From contig NZ_JAUDRZ010000002.1 of assembly GCF_030380735.1 (NCBI RefSeq), forward strand, positions 558,001 through 622,000: a stretch of 64,000 bases of DNA. Direction: 5' to 3'. Positions 1 through 8,464 of this stretch are shown here, in pieces. Below the pieces are notes generated by a model. That model had not been told where the DNA came from and ran no database searches. It was given only the letters and a program-made list of their open reading frames with translations. Position 1 is the stretch's first letter. Each line of letters starts with the position of its first letter. A program made the translations under genes and the position numbers. The stretch is from Rhizobium sp. S152 (GTDB lineage: Bacteria > Pseudomonadota > Alphaproteobacteria > Rhizobiales > Rhizobiaceae).

Positions 1-101
1 GGCTGAACACGGTTCTCTTCGTCCACAAGCAGAGCGGCGAGTTCGGCCAGATCTACGAAAAGTGGATGAAGACGCCGATGCCTGAACTGCCGTCCTTCTG
101 A
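1..101 (+). CDS. C-terminal end of an ABC solute-binding protein, family 3 (partial)
   Basis: Only the last 32 codons are inside the window; the frame starts at base 3 and ends at TGA 99-101. The tail reads YEKWMKTPMPELPSF, a pattern typical of the C-terminal lobe of amino-acid-type (family 3) periplasmic binding proteins. The next gene, 61 bases on, is a matching amino-acid-type ATPase, so the two probably belong to one importer whose permeases lie upstream of the window. Ligand unknown. Confidence 0.6.
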   Translation, partial: LNTVLFVHKQSGEFGQIYEKWMKTPMPELPSF

Positions 102-162
102 CCCCAATGGCCGCAGAGGGCAGCCTATGCCGCTGCCCTCGCATTTCCATCGAGAGGTAAAC

Positions 163-894
163 ATGTCTGTCGTAGTCGCAAATAATATCCGCAAGAGCTT
201 TGGGCCGCTCGAAGTGCTCAAGGGCGTTTCCCTGAATGTCGAGGCCGGCGAGGTTATCGCGTTGATCGGGCGGAGCGGCTCCGGCAAGAGCACGTTCCTG
301 CGTTGTCTCAACGGGCTGGAGACGGTTGACAGCGGCCTCATCCAGATCGCAGGTCATGCCATGTCACGCAAGCCGGCGGCCCTGCGGGAACTCCGGCGCG
401 ACGTCGGCATCGTTTTCCAAAGCTACAATCTCTTCCCGCATCTGACGGCAGGCGAAAACATCATGCTTGCCCCCGTTCAGGTGAAAGGTGAGACCAAGGT
501 CGCCGCGCGGGACGAAGCGCAGCGCTGCCTGTCCATGGTTGGGCTCGGCGATCGCTTCGATGCCTATCCGGACATGCTTTCGGGCGGCCAGCAGCAGCGC
601 GTGGCAATCGCTCGCTCGCTTGCCATGCGCCCCAAGGTCTTGTTGTTCGACGAGGTGACCTCGGCTCTTGATCCGGAACTCACCGGCGAAGTGCTCGCCG
701 TCATAGAGGATCTAGCGCGCCAGGGCATGACCATGCTGCTCGTGACCCATGAAATGGGATTCGCGCGCCGCGTCGCCAACCGCACGATTTTCATGAAGGA
801 CGGCATCATCCACGAGGAAGGGCCCTCCGCCGAATTTTTCACAAATCCCAGAACGCCCGAGCTGCAAGCCTTCCTCAGATCAGAGATCGGCTGA
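163..894 (+). CDS. ABC transporter ATP-binding protein, amino-acid (GlnQ/HisP) type
   Basis: Cytoplasmic ATPase of a polar amino-acid-type importer. Walker A GRSGSGKST lies near residue 36, Q-loop in VFQSYNLFPH, signature LSGGQQQR, Walker B LLFDEVTSALD and H-loop THEMGF. The usual Pro of DEPTSALD is Val here, a mild change. At about 243 residues it has the single-domain length of the family. I chose ATG 163 (MSVVVANNIRKSFG) because GAGAGG at 152-157 sits just upstream; an in-frame ATG at 127 has no good ribosome site. It follows the partial binding protein and is followed by sugar-acid genes, so the imported compound may be a sugar acid rather than an amino acid (inference). Confidence 0.85.
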   Translation: MSVVVANNIRKSFGPLEVLKGVSLNVEAGEVIALIGRSGSGKSTFLRCLNGLETVDSGLIQIAGHAMSRKPAALRELRRDVGIVFQSYNLFPHLTAGENIMLAPVQVKGETKVAARDEAQRCLSMVGLGDRFDAYPDMLSGGQQQRVAIARSLAMRPKVLLFDEVTSALDPELTGEVLAVIEDLARQGMTMLLVTHEMGFARRVANRTIFMKDGIIHEEGPSAEFFTNPRTPELQAFLRSEIG

Positions 895-955
895 CCGCCA
901 CAAAACGCATTTTGCCTATCACATGGAGCCCCCGGTCGGGAGGAGAGGAACAGCG

Positions 956-1837
956 GTGTCAAAAAAAGAGAGAATCGCACTGATCGGTTGTGGCGTCATG
1001 GGTCACGCGATTGGCTCACGTCTTCTGAAAACCGGTCATACCGTCATCGCCTTTGACGTCGATCCGTCCAAGGTAGCGCAGATGACGGCCCAAGGCGCGG
1101 AGGCAGCCGCGTCCGCATCGGAGGCGGCGTCGCGTTCAAACGCCGTGGTTCTCAGCCTCAATTCCGCAGCGATCGTTCGCGACGCTGTGTTCGGGGCTAC
1201 CGGCGTCGTCAAAGGTGCTGCAGCCGGAACGGTGATGATCGACATGTCATCGATCGACCCGATCCTGACCAGGCAATTCAGCGCGGATGCCGCAGCGGCG
1301 GGCCTGAAGTGGTTGGATTGCCCGCTCTCCGGCGGGGCGCCAAAGGCTTACGAAGGCAAGTTGACGGTTATGGCCGGTGGCAATCCCTCCGATTTCGCCG
1401 AGGCAAAGCCGATCCTCGACGACCTTTGCCAGAACCTGACCCTGATGGGCCCAAGCGGCGCTGGCCAGACGACGAAGCTGATCAATCAGGTCCTGTGTGC
1501 GCTCAATTTCGTTGCCGTGGCCGAAGCCACCAAACTGGCGATCGACTCCGGTGTCGATGCGCAGCGGATCCCCGCGGCGCTGAGCGGCGGGCGCGCCGAC
1601 AGCGCGATCCTGCAGGAGTTCATGGGCAAGATGGCGCGCAACGATTACTCGCCGACCGGCCGCATCGACAACATGGTCAAGGACCTTTCCGCCGTGCAGT
1701 CGCTGGCCGTCCACACAGGCACCGCGATGCCCATGACGTCGCTTTGCATGGAGATCCATCGGCTGATGGTGTCCGCAGGGCTTGGCGCGGCCGACAATGC
1801 CGCGCTGATGAAGTTTTACGACGGCCCGAAGGCCTAA
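956..1837 (+). CDS. NAD-binding beta-hydroxyacid dehydrogenase (3-hydroxyisobutyrate dehydrogenase family)
   Basis: The family oxidises 3-hydroxyacids such as 3-hydroxyisobutyrate, tartronate or L-threonate with NAD. Visible: N-terminal Rossmann motif GCGVMG, substrate-loop LDCPLSGGAPKA, and the GQTTKLINQ segment with the catalytic Lys. Length (293 residues) is normal. The start is taken as GTG 956, seven bases after a strong GGGAGGAGAGG (938-948); an in-frame ATG at 923 adds 11 residues without a ribosome site. It lies in the same direction as the L-idonate/gluconate genes, which suggests a sugar-acid substrate, but the exact one cannot be read from the sequence. Confidence 0.75.
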   Translation: MSKKERIALIGCGVMGHAIGSRLLKTGHTVIAFDVDPSKVAQMTAQGAEAAASASEAASRSNAVVLSLNSAAIVRDAVFGATGVVKGAAAGTVMIDMSSIDPILTRQFSADAAAAGLKWLDCPLSGGAPKAYEGKLTVMAGGNPSDFAEAKPILDDLCQNLTLMGPSGAGQTTKLINQVLCALNFVAVAEATKLAIDSGVDAQRIPAALSGGRADSAILQEFMGKMARNDYSPTGRIDNMVKDLSAVQSLAVHTGTAMPMTSLCMEIHRLMVSAGLGAADNAALMKFYDGPKA

Positions 1838-1849
1838 AGGAGGAATGAC

Positions 1850-2191
1850 ATGCTGATCCGCTACGCCGAATTCGTCGGAACGATTAAAGCCGGCAAACAG
1901 GAAGAGTTCTACGATTTCGTAGAGACCACGCTGACGCCACTATGGACAAAATTTGACGGTGCAGTGAGCGTTTCCGTCTGCCGCGAGCTCGAACGCGACG
2001 AGGGCGCGCCCTCCATGCCCCTGCTTCTTGCCATCACCTATCCGGACCAGGCAGCGCTTGAGCGCGCCATGGCATGCGATGCACGCTTCCAGTCGCGCGA
2101 ACAGACGCAGCATCTCCTGACCATGTTCGAGGGCAAGGTTTATCACCGCGTCACCAGCGCCGCGATCCACGATCTCGTGGCACAGGCGTGA
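1850..2191 (+). CDS. Small conserved protein, possible dimeric alpha-beta barrel (ferredoxin-like) fold
   Basis: A 113-residue soluble protein without signal peptide. The start has an ideal AAGGAGG right after the stop of the preceding dehydrogenase, and its stop overlaps a possible GTG of the next gene, so it is clearly translated in this operon. The opening LIRYAEFVGTIKAGKQEEFYDFVETTLTPLW resembles small stress-responsive A/B barrel or EthD-like proteins, which are found in many catabolic operons. I do not recognise a specific function; a role as a small isomerase or scavenger of a reactive intermediate is only a guess from fold and context. Confidence 0.55.
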   Translation: MLIRYAEFVGTIKAGKQEEFYDFVETTLTPLWTKFDGAVSVSVCRELERDEGAPSMPLLLAITYPDQAALERAMACDARFQSREQTQHLLTMFEGKVYHRVTSAAIHDLVAQA

Positions 2192-2196
2192 GTGCA

Positions 2197-2964
2197 ATGA
2201 CGTTCCCGCTTTTCGACCTTACAGGTCTGCGAGCGCTCGTCACGGGTTCGTCGCAGGGGATCGGGCTCGCGCTTGCGCGCGGGCTCGCCGAGCACGGTGC
2301 CGAGGTGGTGCTGAATGGCCGCGATCGCGGCAAGCTTGACGCCGCGATGCGCGAGCTGGCGGGCGCCGGCGCCCGGGTTTCGGCCAGTGACTTCGATGTG
2401 ACGGATGCCGACGCGGTCAAGCGCGGCGTCGATGCGATCGAAAGCGATCTTGGTCCAATCGATATCCTAGTCAACAATGCCGGGATGCAGTTTCGCAGTC
2501 CACTGGAAGAGTTCCCGGCGGATCGTTGGGAGCAGTTGCTGAAGACCAATATCTCCAGCGCCTTCTATGTCGGGCAGGCGGTCGCCAAACACATGATAGG
2601 CCGCGGCCGCGGAAAAGTCGTGAACATCGCATCGGTGCAGAGCGAACTCGCCCGTCCCGGGATCGCGCCTTACACCGCGACCAAGGGCGCGGTGAAAAAT
2701 CTGACCCGTGGCATGGCGACCGATTGGGCGAAATACGGTCTGCAAATCAACGCATTGGCGCCCGGCTACTTCAGGACGCCGCTCAATCAGGCGCTGGTCG
2801 ACAATCCGGAATTTACCGCGTGGCTGGAAAAACGCACGCCCGCCGGTCGCTGGGGCAATGTCGAGGAACTGGTCGGCGCAGCCGTCTTCCTGTCGTCCCG
2901 AGCCTCATCTTTTGTGAATGGACACACGCTTTATGTCGACGGCGGTATCACAATCAGCCTTTGA
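2197..2964 (+). CDS. SDR family gluconate 5-dehydrogenase-like oxidoreductase
   Basis: Short-chain dehydrogenase likely to interconvert 5-ketogluconate and D-gluconate, the IdnO/Gno step. Visible: cofactor motif TGSSQGIG near residue 17, NNAG, catalytic YTATKGA (Tyr-x3-Lys) and the C-terminal VDGG turn. Opening MTFPLFDLTGLRALVTG is typical of gluconate 5-dehydrogenases. Start ATG 2197; GTG 2188 is an alternative that overlaps the stop of the previous gene. It is followed by gluconokinase and, two genes on, L-idonate 5-dehydrogenase, which supports the assignment; without activity data other polyol or sugar-acid substrates remain possible. Confidence 0.75.
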   Translation: MTFPLFDLTGLRALVTGSSQGIGLALARGLAEHGAEVVLNGRDRGKLDAAMRELAGAGARVSASDFDVTDADAVKRGVDAIESDLGPIDILVNNAGMQFRSPLEEFPADRWEQLLKTNISSAFYVGQAVAKHMIGRGRGKVVNIASVQSELARPGIAPYTATKGAVKNLTRGMATDWAKYGLQINALAPGYFRTPLNQALVDNPEFTAWLEKRTPAGRWGNVEELVGAAVFLSSRASSFVNGHTLYVDGGITISL

Positions 2965-3478
2965 TCCGGTGGCATTGGTCGGGCCTGTTGTAGTCATGGG
3001 CGTCTCGGGCTGCGGTAAAACCTCGGTGGGGGACGGCCTTGCCCGCCGCATCGGCGCCGATTTCATCGAAGGTGACAGCCTTCATCCCGCGGCGAATGTC
3101 GAAAAGATGCGGGCAGGCTCACCACTGGACGATGCCGATCGCTGGCCCTGGCTCGATGCGCTCGGTCGGGCGCTGGGTGCCGATGGCAATGTCGTCGTGT
3201 CCTGTTCGGCGCTGAAGCGGTCATATCGCGATCGGCTTCGGGCGCTGGCCGGCAGGCCTGTGGTCTTCATCTTTCTGCATGGCGACCGCGACGTCCTGGC
3301 CGCACGGATGGCCGCGCGCAGTCACGACTACATGCCGTTGTCGCTCCTCGACAGCCAACTCGCGACGCTTGAACCTCCTCACGCAGAGGACCGGGTCGTT
3401 GCGATCGAGATCAATCAACCGCTGGAGGCGATCGTCTGCTCGGCGCTCGAATATCTGGCGTCGCCAAACGGTCCTTGA
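2933..3478 (+). CDS. gntK: Gluconokinase
   Basis: Phosphorylates D-gluconate to 6-phosphogluconate with ATP, feeding the Entner-Doudoroff or pentose phosphate route. P-loop GVSGCGKTSVG, then FIEGDSLHPAANVEKM (substrate-binding Asp/His segment), CSALKRSYRDRLR and a lid region with LLDSQLATLEPP, all hallmarks of the GntK family; about 181 residues is normal. The gene overlaps the SDR gene by about 30 bases in another frame. ATG 2918 is an alternative start; neither has a clear ribosome site, which fits translational coupling. Confidence 0.88.
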   Translation: MSTAVSQSAFDPVALVGPVVVMGVSGCGKTSVGDGLARRIGADFIEGDSLHPAANVEKMRAGSPLDDADRWPWLDALGRALGADGNVVVSCSALKRSYRDRLRALAGRPVVFIFLHGDRDVLAARMAARSHDYMPLSLLDSQLATLEPPHAEDRVVAIEINQPLEAIVCSALEYLASPNGP

Positions 3479-3507
3479 GACCGGATACAAAACAAATGGA
3501 GGAAACC

Positions 3508-4455
3508 ATGAGCAAGCCGAACATCCTGATGATCGGACCCTATCCGGAATGGGATATGGTCGAATTGGAAGCGCAGTTTGAAGTACACAAGCTTTATGAA
3601 GCCCCCGATCGCGAGGCGTTTCTCGCGCAGCGTGGCGCCGATATCCGCGGCATTGCCACGCGCGGCGAGCTGGGCGCCTCGGCCGATCTCATCGGCCAGT
3701 TGCCGAAGCTGGAAATAATCTCGGTCTATGGTGTCGGTTACGATGCGGTCGATCTGGATGCGGCTCGCGCCCGGCGCATCCGCGTCACCAACACGCCAGA
3801 TGTCCTGACCAACGATGTCGCCGATCTCGGCATTGGCATGATGCTGGTGCAGTCGCGTGGCATGATCGGCGCGGAAACCTGGGTCAAGGACGGCAGCTGG
3901 GCGGCCAAGGGTCTCTATCCGCTGAAGCGTCGCGTCTGGGGCCGCAAGGCCGGTGTTCTCGGCCTCGGCCGCATTGGCTTCGAAGTCGCCAAGCGTCTCA
4001 AGGGCTTCGACATGGACATCGGCTATAGCGACGTGTCGGCCAAGGATTTCGCCAAGGACATGACCTTCATCGCTGATCCGGTCGAACTGGCAGACCGCTC
4101 CGACTTCCTGTTTGTAACGCTCGCCGCCTCCGCTGTGACACGCCATATCGTGTCGAAGCCGGTGATCGAGGCACTTGGTCCGGAAGGCATGTTGATCAAT
4201 ATCTCGAGGGCGTCGAATATCGATGAGGATGCGCTTCTCGACGCGCTCGAAAGCGGCAAGCTTGGCTCGGCCGCACTCGACGTGTTCGAAGGCGAGCCGA
4301 AGCTCAACCCGCGTTTTCTGACGCTCGATAATGTTCTGGTGCAGCCGCACCATGCATCGGGCACGATCGAAACCCGCAAGGCAATGGGCAAGCTGGTGCG
4401 CGACAATCTCGCCTGCCACTTTGCCGGCCAGCCCCTGCCGACCCCGGTGTTGTAA
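3508..4455 (+). CDS. D-isomer-specific 2-hydroxyacid dehydrogenase (hydroxypyruvate/2-ketogluconate reductase-like)
   Basis: NAD(P)-dependent reductase of 2-keto acids of the GhrB/glyoxylate-hydroxypyruvate reductase group. Visible: NAD motif GLGRIG mid-protein, catalytic Arg in NISRAS, Glu in DVFEGEP and His in QPHHAS. At 315 residues it has the expected length. ATG 3508 has TGGAGGAA just upstream. In this operon it could reduce a 2-keto or 2,5-diketo gluconate formed beside the idonate pathway (inference). Confidence 0.8.
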   Translation: MSKPNILMIGPYPEWDMVELEAQFEVHKLYEAPDREAFLAQRGADIRGIATRGELGASADLIGQLPKLEIISVYGVGYDAVDLDAARARRIRVTNTPDVLTNDVADLGIGMMLVQSRGMIGAETWVKDGSWAAKGLYPLKRRVWGRKAGVLGLGRIGFEVAKRLKGFDMDIGYSDVSAKDFAKDMTFIADPVELADRSDFLFVTLAASAVTRHIVSKPVIEALGPEGMLINISRASNIDEDALLDALESGKLGSAALDVFEGEPKLNPRFLTLDNVLVQPHHASGTIETRKAMGKLVRDNLACHFAGQPLPTPVL

Positions 4456-4465
4456 GGAGATCCCG

Positions 4466-5509
4466 ATGAAAGCCGTCGTCATCCACGCCGCCAAGGATCT
4501 TCGGATCGAGGAACGCGAAGTCGAAGCGCTTCAGCCAGGACAGGTCGAGGTCGCCATCGAGGCCGGCGGCATCTGCGGTTCCGACCTGCATTATTACAAC
4601 CATGGTGGCTTTGGCACGGTGCGCGTGCGCGAGCCTATGATCCTTGGCCATGAAGTGGCCGGGACGATCGTCTCGCTTGGCACGGCGCCGGGCGAAGGCG
4701 TTTCCGATCTTGCTGTTGGCGACCGTGTCGCCGTGTCGCCGTCGCGGCCCTGCAATGCCTGCGACTATTGCCTCAAGGGCCAGCAGAACCATTGCCTGAA
4801 CATGCGCTTCTACGGTTCGGCCATGCCAATGCCGCACATCCAGGGCGCGTTCCGCCAGCGTCTGGTGGCCAAAGCCTATCAGTGCCACAAGGTCGCCGAG
4901 GGCGTCTCGATCAACGAGGCGGCGATGGCCGAGCCCTTCGCAGTCACTCTGCACGGCGTCAACCGCGCCGGCCCCCTGACCGACAAGCGGGTTCTGGTGA
5001 CAGGCTGCGGGCCGATCGGTGCGCTCGCGATCATCGCAGCCCGCGCCCATGGTGCCCGCGAAATCGTCGCCACCGACGTGATGGATACGGTTCTCAACAA
5101 GGCGCTGGAGATCGGCGCCGACCGCGTGATCAATGTCGCCGACAATCCGGACGAGCTGTCGGCCTATTCGGCCAACAAGGGCTATTTCGACGTGCAGTTC
5201 GAAGCGTCGGGCAATGAGCGTGCGGTGCGCTCGGGCCTTGAAGCCCTACGGCCGCGGTCTACTCTGGTCCAACTCGGCCTTGGCGGCGATGTCTCCATTC
5301 CGCAGAACATGGTCGTCTCAAAGGAAATTGAGATGAAAGGGACGTTCCGCTTTCATGAGGAATTCGGCCTGGCCGTCGCGCTGATCAACAAGCGCCGTGT
5401 CAACCTCAAGCCGCTTCTGACCGGAACCTTCCCGCTAGAGGATGCAGTCGCCGCATTCGAAACCGCCGGCGACCGAAACAAGTCGATGAAAGTTCAGTTG
5501 TTGTTCTGA
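4466..5509 (+). CDS. idnD: L-idonate 5-dehydrogenase
   Basis: Zinc-dependent medium-chain dehydrogenase converting L-idonate to 5-ketogluconate. Visible: catalytic zinc ligands in GGICGSDLHYY and GHEVAG, structural zinc cysteines in PCNACDYCLKGQQNHC, and the cofactor region GCGPIGALA. The ATG is preceded by AAGGAGA, 10 bases after the stop of the preceding gene. With the SDR and gluconokinase it forms L-idonate to 5-ketogluconate to gluconate to 6-phosphogluconate. L-iditol or related dehydrogenases are close relatives; the neighbouring genes favour IdnD. Confidence 0.82.
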   Translation: MKAVVIHAAKDLRIEEREVEALQPGQVEVAIEAGGICGSDLHYYNHGGFGTVRVREPMILGHEVAGTIVSLGTAPGEGVSDLAVGDRVAVSPSRPCNACDYCLKGQQNHCLNMRFYGSAMPMPHIQGAFRQRLVAKAYQCHKVAEGVSINEAAMAEPFAVTLHGVNRAGPLTDKRVLVTGCGPIGALAIIAARAHGAREIVATDVMDTVLNKALEIGADRVINVADNPDELSAYSANKGYFDVQFEASGNERAVRSGLEALRPRSTLVQLGLGGDVSIPQNMVVSKEIEMKGTFRFHEEFGLAVALINKRRVNLKPLLTGTFPLEDAVAAFETAGDRNKSMKVQLLF

Positions 5510-5842
5510 CATGTGCACCATAGACGTTGCCACGTGAGCCGTTGGTATACCCTTAAAAGGCCAGCGCCTCGTGGGTATGCGACCAGTGACTTCATCAATT
5601 CTGTTTGGGATATCTAACGCATTGATGTATCGTACTTTTTAACTTCTATCGATTGGGAAAAATTGCCGGCCTCAAGTTCGAATCCCTTCAAGAACACATC
5701 GCGGCGAACCCTTGACCCTCTCGTGACCGACCATCTGATGCCAGGGATCAGCGAGACCACGTTGCTTGAGAAGCGCGAAGGGCAAAGCGCCGTATCGAAT
5801 ATGAAAAGAATCCACTTGCTAACCCATGAAACTCTGTTAAAA
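5510..5842. other. Intergenic region between idnD and the LacI gene
   Basis: No convincing gene was found here. A short in-frame stretch at 5663-5854 lacks a ribosome site and known motifs. A weak long-loop inverted repeat (ATACCC/GGGTAT, about 5549-5580) might end the idn transcript but has no T-run. A tRNA-like string TTCGAATCCC near 5678 has no stem partner. The right end runs into the LacI operator. Confidence 0.4.
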
Positions 5843-5858
5843 CGATTTACGTAAATCG
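5843..5858. promoter_or_regulatory. LacI-type operator upstream of the LacI gene
   Basis: CGATTTACGTAAATCG is a perfect 16-bp palindrome with the central CG usual for LacI/GalR operators, located 37 bases before the LacI start. It most likely mediates autoregulation of the operon that begins with this repressor. No second copy was seen between the repressor and the binding-protein gene. Confidence 0.65.
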
Positions 5859-5894
5859 ATTTTCATGCGTAGTCTGCAGGAGGAGGCAGGCAGT

Positions 5895-6920
5895 ATGGTT
5901 GTCTCAATTAAAGATGTCGCACAGCGGGCCGGGGTCTCTCCAGGAACGGTATCGAATGTCTTCAGCGGCAATCGAGCGGTCAAGCCTGATCTGGTCGAAC
6001 GTGTTCGGTCCGCCGCGACAGAGCTTGGTTATCAGCCGGACCGCGCCGCCTCCCAACTTCGTGCGGGCAAAGCGAAAATCGTTGCTGCGCTCGTCCCCGA
6101 CTTGAACAACCCGTTCTTCACGACCTTGATTGCCGCCATCGAGGCGAGCGTTCGGGGGGAGGGCTACGATATTATCGTCTCGAGCTCTCACGGCAATGCA
6201 GACGAAGAGGCCAGCCGTCTGTCCGCTCTCCTTGGATGGAAGCCCACGGGAGTAGTCATAATTCCATGTACTGACGAGTTCGCCAGCCGAGAGCTTCTTT
6301 CGAGCAGCGGCGTTCCGTTCGTAGTTGCGGACCGGGTTCCGTCGCAGTTCGACGGAGACGCGGTCACCGTCGACAATGTCGATGCTGGCGTGAAGGCGAC
6401 CGAACACCTTGTAGCACTTGGGCATCGGCAGTTTGTCGTCGCTGCCTCTTCGATGATGCTGCAGAACATCCGAGAACGTTGCGAGGGCATTCAATCTGTG
6501 CTGACCAGAGAGGGATTGCCAGCGCCGACGCTGATCGAGGTCGGCCTCGATTTCGATACTGCTGCGGATCGACTTGGTACCTTCATGGAAGGCGAGCGCC
6601 AAGCGACCGCATTCATCGCGCTGACGAACTTCGCAACATTGGGGATTCTTGCTTCTGTAAACAAGAATGGATTGTCGGTCCCACGGGATATCTCGGTGTT
6701 GGGGTTCGACGATTATTCGTGGATGCACGCCTTCAATCCGCCACTGACCGCTATTCGGCAGCCAGTGGAAGATATGGGGCGGGCTATCTGGAACAGGCTG
6801 CGTGGCCATCTCGACGATGAGAATGAGCCGGCCGCGCGCGAGAAATTACTGTGTAACTTGGTTGTCCGAGCGTCGACAGGCGCGCCGGCAACCGGTGTGG
6901 GTACGCTCCGCCTAGCGTGA
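5895..6920 (+). CDS. LacI family transcriptional regulator of the polyol/rare-ketose operon
   Basis: DNA-binding sugar-responsive regulator. N-terminal helix-turn-helix SIKDVAQRAGVSPGTVSNVFSG followed by the hinge AASQLRAGK and a periplasmic-binding-like core (VAALVPDLNNPFF; ISVLGFDDYSW near the end). 341 residues, normal. ATG 5895 has a strong GGAGGAGG; ATG 5865 is less well placed. It is the first gene of a same-strand series ending with the 3-epimerase at 14682, so it probably controls that operon through the palindrome in front of it. Effector unknown. Confidence 0.88.
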   Translation: MVVSIKDVAQRAGVSPGTVSNVFSGNRAVKPDLVERVRSAATELGYQPDRAASQLRAGKAKIVAALVPDLNNPFFTTLIAAIEASVRGEGYDIIVSSSHGNADEEASRLSALLGWKPTGVVIIPCTDEFASRELLSSSGVPFVVADRVPSQFDGDAVTVDNVDAGVKATEHLVALGHRQFVVAASSMMLQNIRERCEGIQSVLTREGLPAPTLIEVGLDFDTAADRLGTFMEGERQATAFIALTNFATLGILASVNKNGLSVPRDISVLGFDDYSWMHAFNPPLTAIRQPVEDMGRAIWNRLRGHLDDENEPAAREKLLCNLVVRASTGAPATGVGTLRLA

Positions 6921-7064
6921 GGAGTCACGCGCGGAGATAAACGTCGCCAACAATCGAGGACCAATGTGGTGGAGCGATTCACCGCACCAGGAAGGCTTTG
7001 TCGACGCGCGGGCGCGCCGTCGCAAGCCATGGGAGAGCGCGCCTTAAATCTGGAGGAGTACCAC

Positions 7065-8402
7065 ATGCTACATGCGAAATTGATCGGCTCAATCTCCGCC
7101 GTGGCGATGCTCGCAGCATCCGCCGCCGTGGCCCAGGAAATCGACTGGAAGAGCCAGCTCGGCGATCACTCAGGAAAGACGCTTCGTGTGATGACCATCA
7201 CCGATCCGTTCATCGACTCGATGAAGACGGTCAAGGACGGGTTCACGAAGCTGACCGGCGCGAACGTTGAAATCGACGGCTATGGCTACGACGCGCTGCA
7301 TGAAAAGGAGCTTCTTTCGTGCTCCCAGAACGACAGCAGCTATGACGTGATGCTCATCGACGGCATCTGGCTCGGAGAATTCGCCGAGGCGGGTTGCCTC
7401 GATCCGGTGGAAGACAAGATCGCCGAGAACCCCGACGTATATTCGTGGGACGACTTCACGCCGGCTGCAGCAGGGCAGGCAAGCTGGGAAGGCCAGCGTG
7501 TTTGCCTTCCCGTCGGCATCTACTATGAACTGATGTACTACCGTACTGACCTGTTCGAGAAGGCCGGGCTGAAGGTTCCGGAAACATTCGAGGAACTGAA
7601 GAAGGCAGCCGCCACCTTCACCAACAACAAGGATTTCCCTGGCGTTTACGGATACGCCATGAACAACAAGCGCGGCGCGGCAGCAGGCCAGCAGTGGTTC
7701 GAATGGATTTACAGCGCTGGCGGGAAGCCTTGGGCATCGAACGACATCGGCTCGAAGGAGCCCTACAAGGACCAGACGCCACTCTTTAACTCGAAGGAAT
7801 CCGTCGATCTCGTCCAGTTCTTCCGCGACATGGTCGCCTACGGCCCTCCGGGCGTGGAATCCTTCGCATGGGATGAGCGAGCCAATGCGTTCGCCGCGGG
7901 CAAGCTGGCGATGATCAACGACTGGTCAGTCCGCGCGCAAATCGCAAACGATCCCAAGCAGAGCCAGATCGCCGGCAAGTTCAAGGCCGCGTTGATGCCG
8001 CACAAGGACGGCGGCAAGACGATCACACCGGTCGGCGGATGGATTGCCTGCGTCAACACGCACGGTGCCCAGAAGGATGCTGCGTGGGACTACCTCAAGT
8101 GGTTCGCGAGCAAGCCGGTGCACCGCGACTTCGTCATGGCCGGCGGACCGCCGAGCCGTCTGTCCGCAATGGAAGACAAGGAAGTTCAGGCCAAGTTCCC
8201 ATGGACGTCCGTGCTTCTTGAAGGCCAGAAGGACTCCTGGGCTGAAGTTCGCCCTCGTCACTCGGTTGCCTTCCAGCTCATCGACACCGTCGGTGCGCAG
8301 GTGAACAAGGCGATCATCGGCGAGAAGAGCCCCAAGGACGCCATGGACGGCGCGAACGCTGACGTGACCAAGCTCCTCAAGGAAAACGGCCAGCTTAACT
8401 AA
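7065..8402 (+). CDS. ABC transporter substrate-binding protein, family 1 (sugar/polyol)
   Basis: Periplasmic receptor of a carbohydrate ABC importer. Signal peptide of about 22 residues (MLHAKLIGSISAVAMLAASA, cleavage after AVAQ), then a mature start with GKTLRVMTITDPF and DVMLIDGIWLGEFAEAG, typical of family 1 receptors for sugars and polyols. ATG 7065 follows TGGAGGAG. Size (445 residues) is normal. Its position ahead of two permeases and a MalK-type ATPase defines the importer; dehydrogenases and the ketose 3-epimerase in the same operon point to a hexitol or rare hexose. Confidence 0.87.
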   Translation: MLHAKLIGSISAVAMLAASAAVAQEIDWKSQLGDHSGKTLRVMTITDPFIDSMKTVKDGFTKLTGANVEIDGYGYDALHEKELLSCSQNDSSYDVMLIDGIWLGEFAEAGCLDPVEDKIAENPDVYSWDDFTPAAAGQASWEGQRVCLPVGIYYELMYYRTDLFEKAGLKVPETFEELKKAAATFTNNKDFPGVYGYAMNNKRGAAAGQQWFEWIYSAGGKPWASNDIGSKEPYKDQTPLFNSKESVDLVQFFRDMVAYGPPGVESFAWDERANAFAAGKLAMINDWSVRAQIANDPKQSQIAGKFKAALMPHKDGGKTITPVGGWIACVNTHGAQKDAAWDYLKWFASKPVHRDFVMAGGPPSRLSAMEDKEVQAKFPWTSVLLEGQKDSWAEVRPRHSVAFQLIDTVGAQVNKAIIGEKSPKDAMDGANADVTKLLKENGQLN

Positions 8403-8409
8403 CTCGTTT

Positions 8410-8438
8410 CCGAGGGCGGGCCACCCGCTCGCCCTCGG
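8410..8438 (+). other. Intercistronic hairpin after the substrate-binding protein gene
   Basis: CCGAGGGCG and CGCCCTCGG form a perfect 9-bp stem, with a further GCGGG/CCCGC pairing inside the loop. There is no T-run and the permease gene follows, so this is more likely an mRNA-stabilising or partially terminating element that raises receptor over permease levels than a full terminator. Confidence 0.55.
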
Positions 8439-8464
8439 CATCTAATTTACCGGAGGATTTCACG

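Noticed and set aside
3415..4494. 359-codon minus-strand open frame
   Set aside because: Lies opposite the 2-hydroxyacid dehydrogenase gene, has no family motifs or ribosome site, and is explained by high-GC codon bias.
5670..5700. tRNA-like TTCGAATCCC string
   Set aside because: No T-stem partner or cloverleaf could be built around it.
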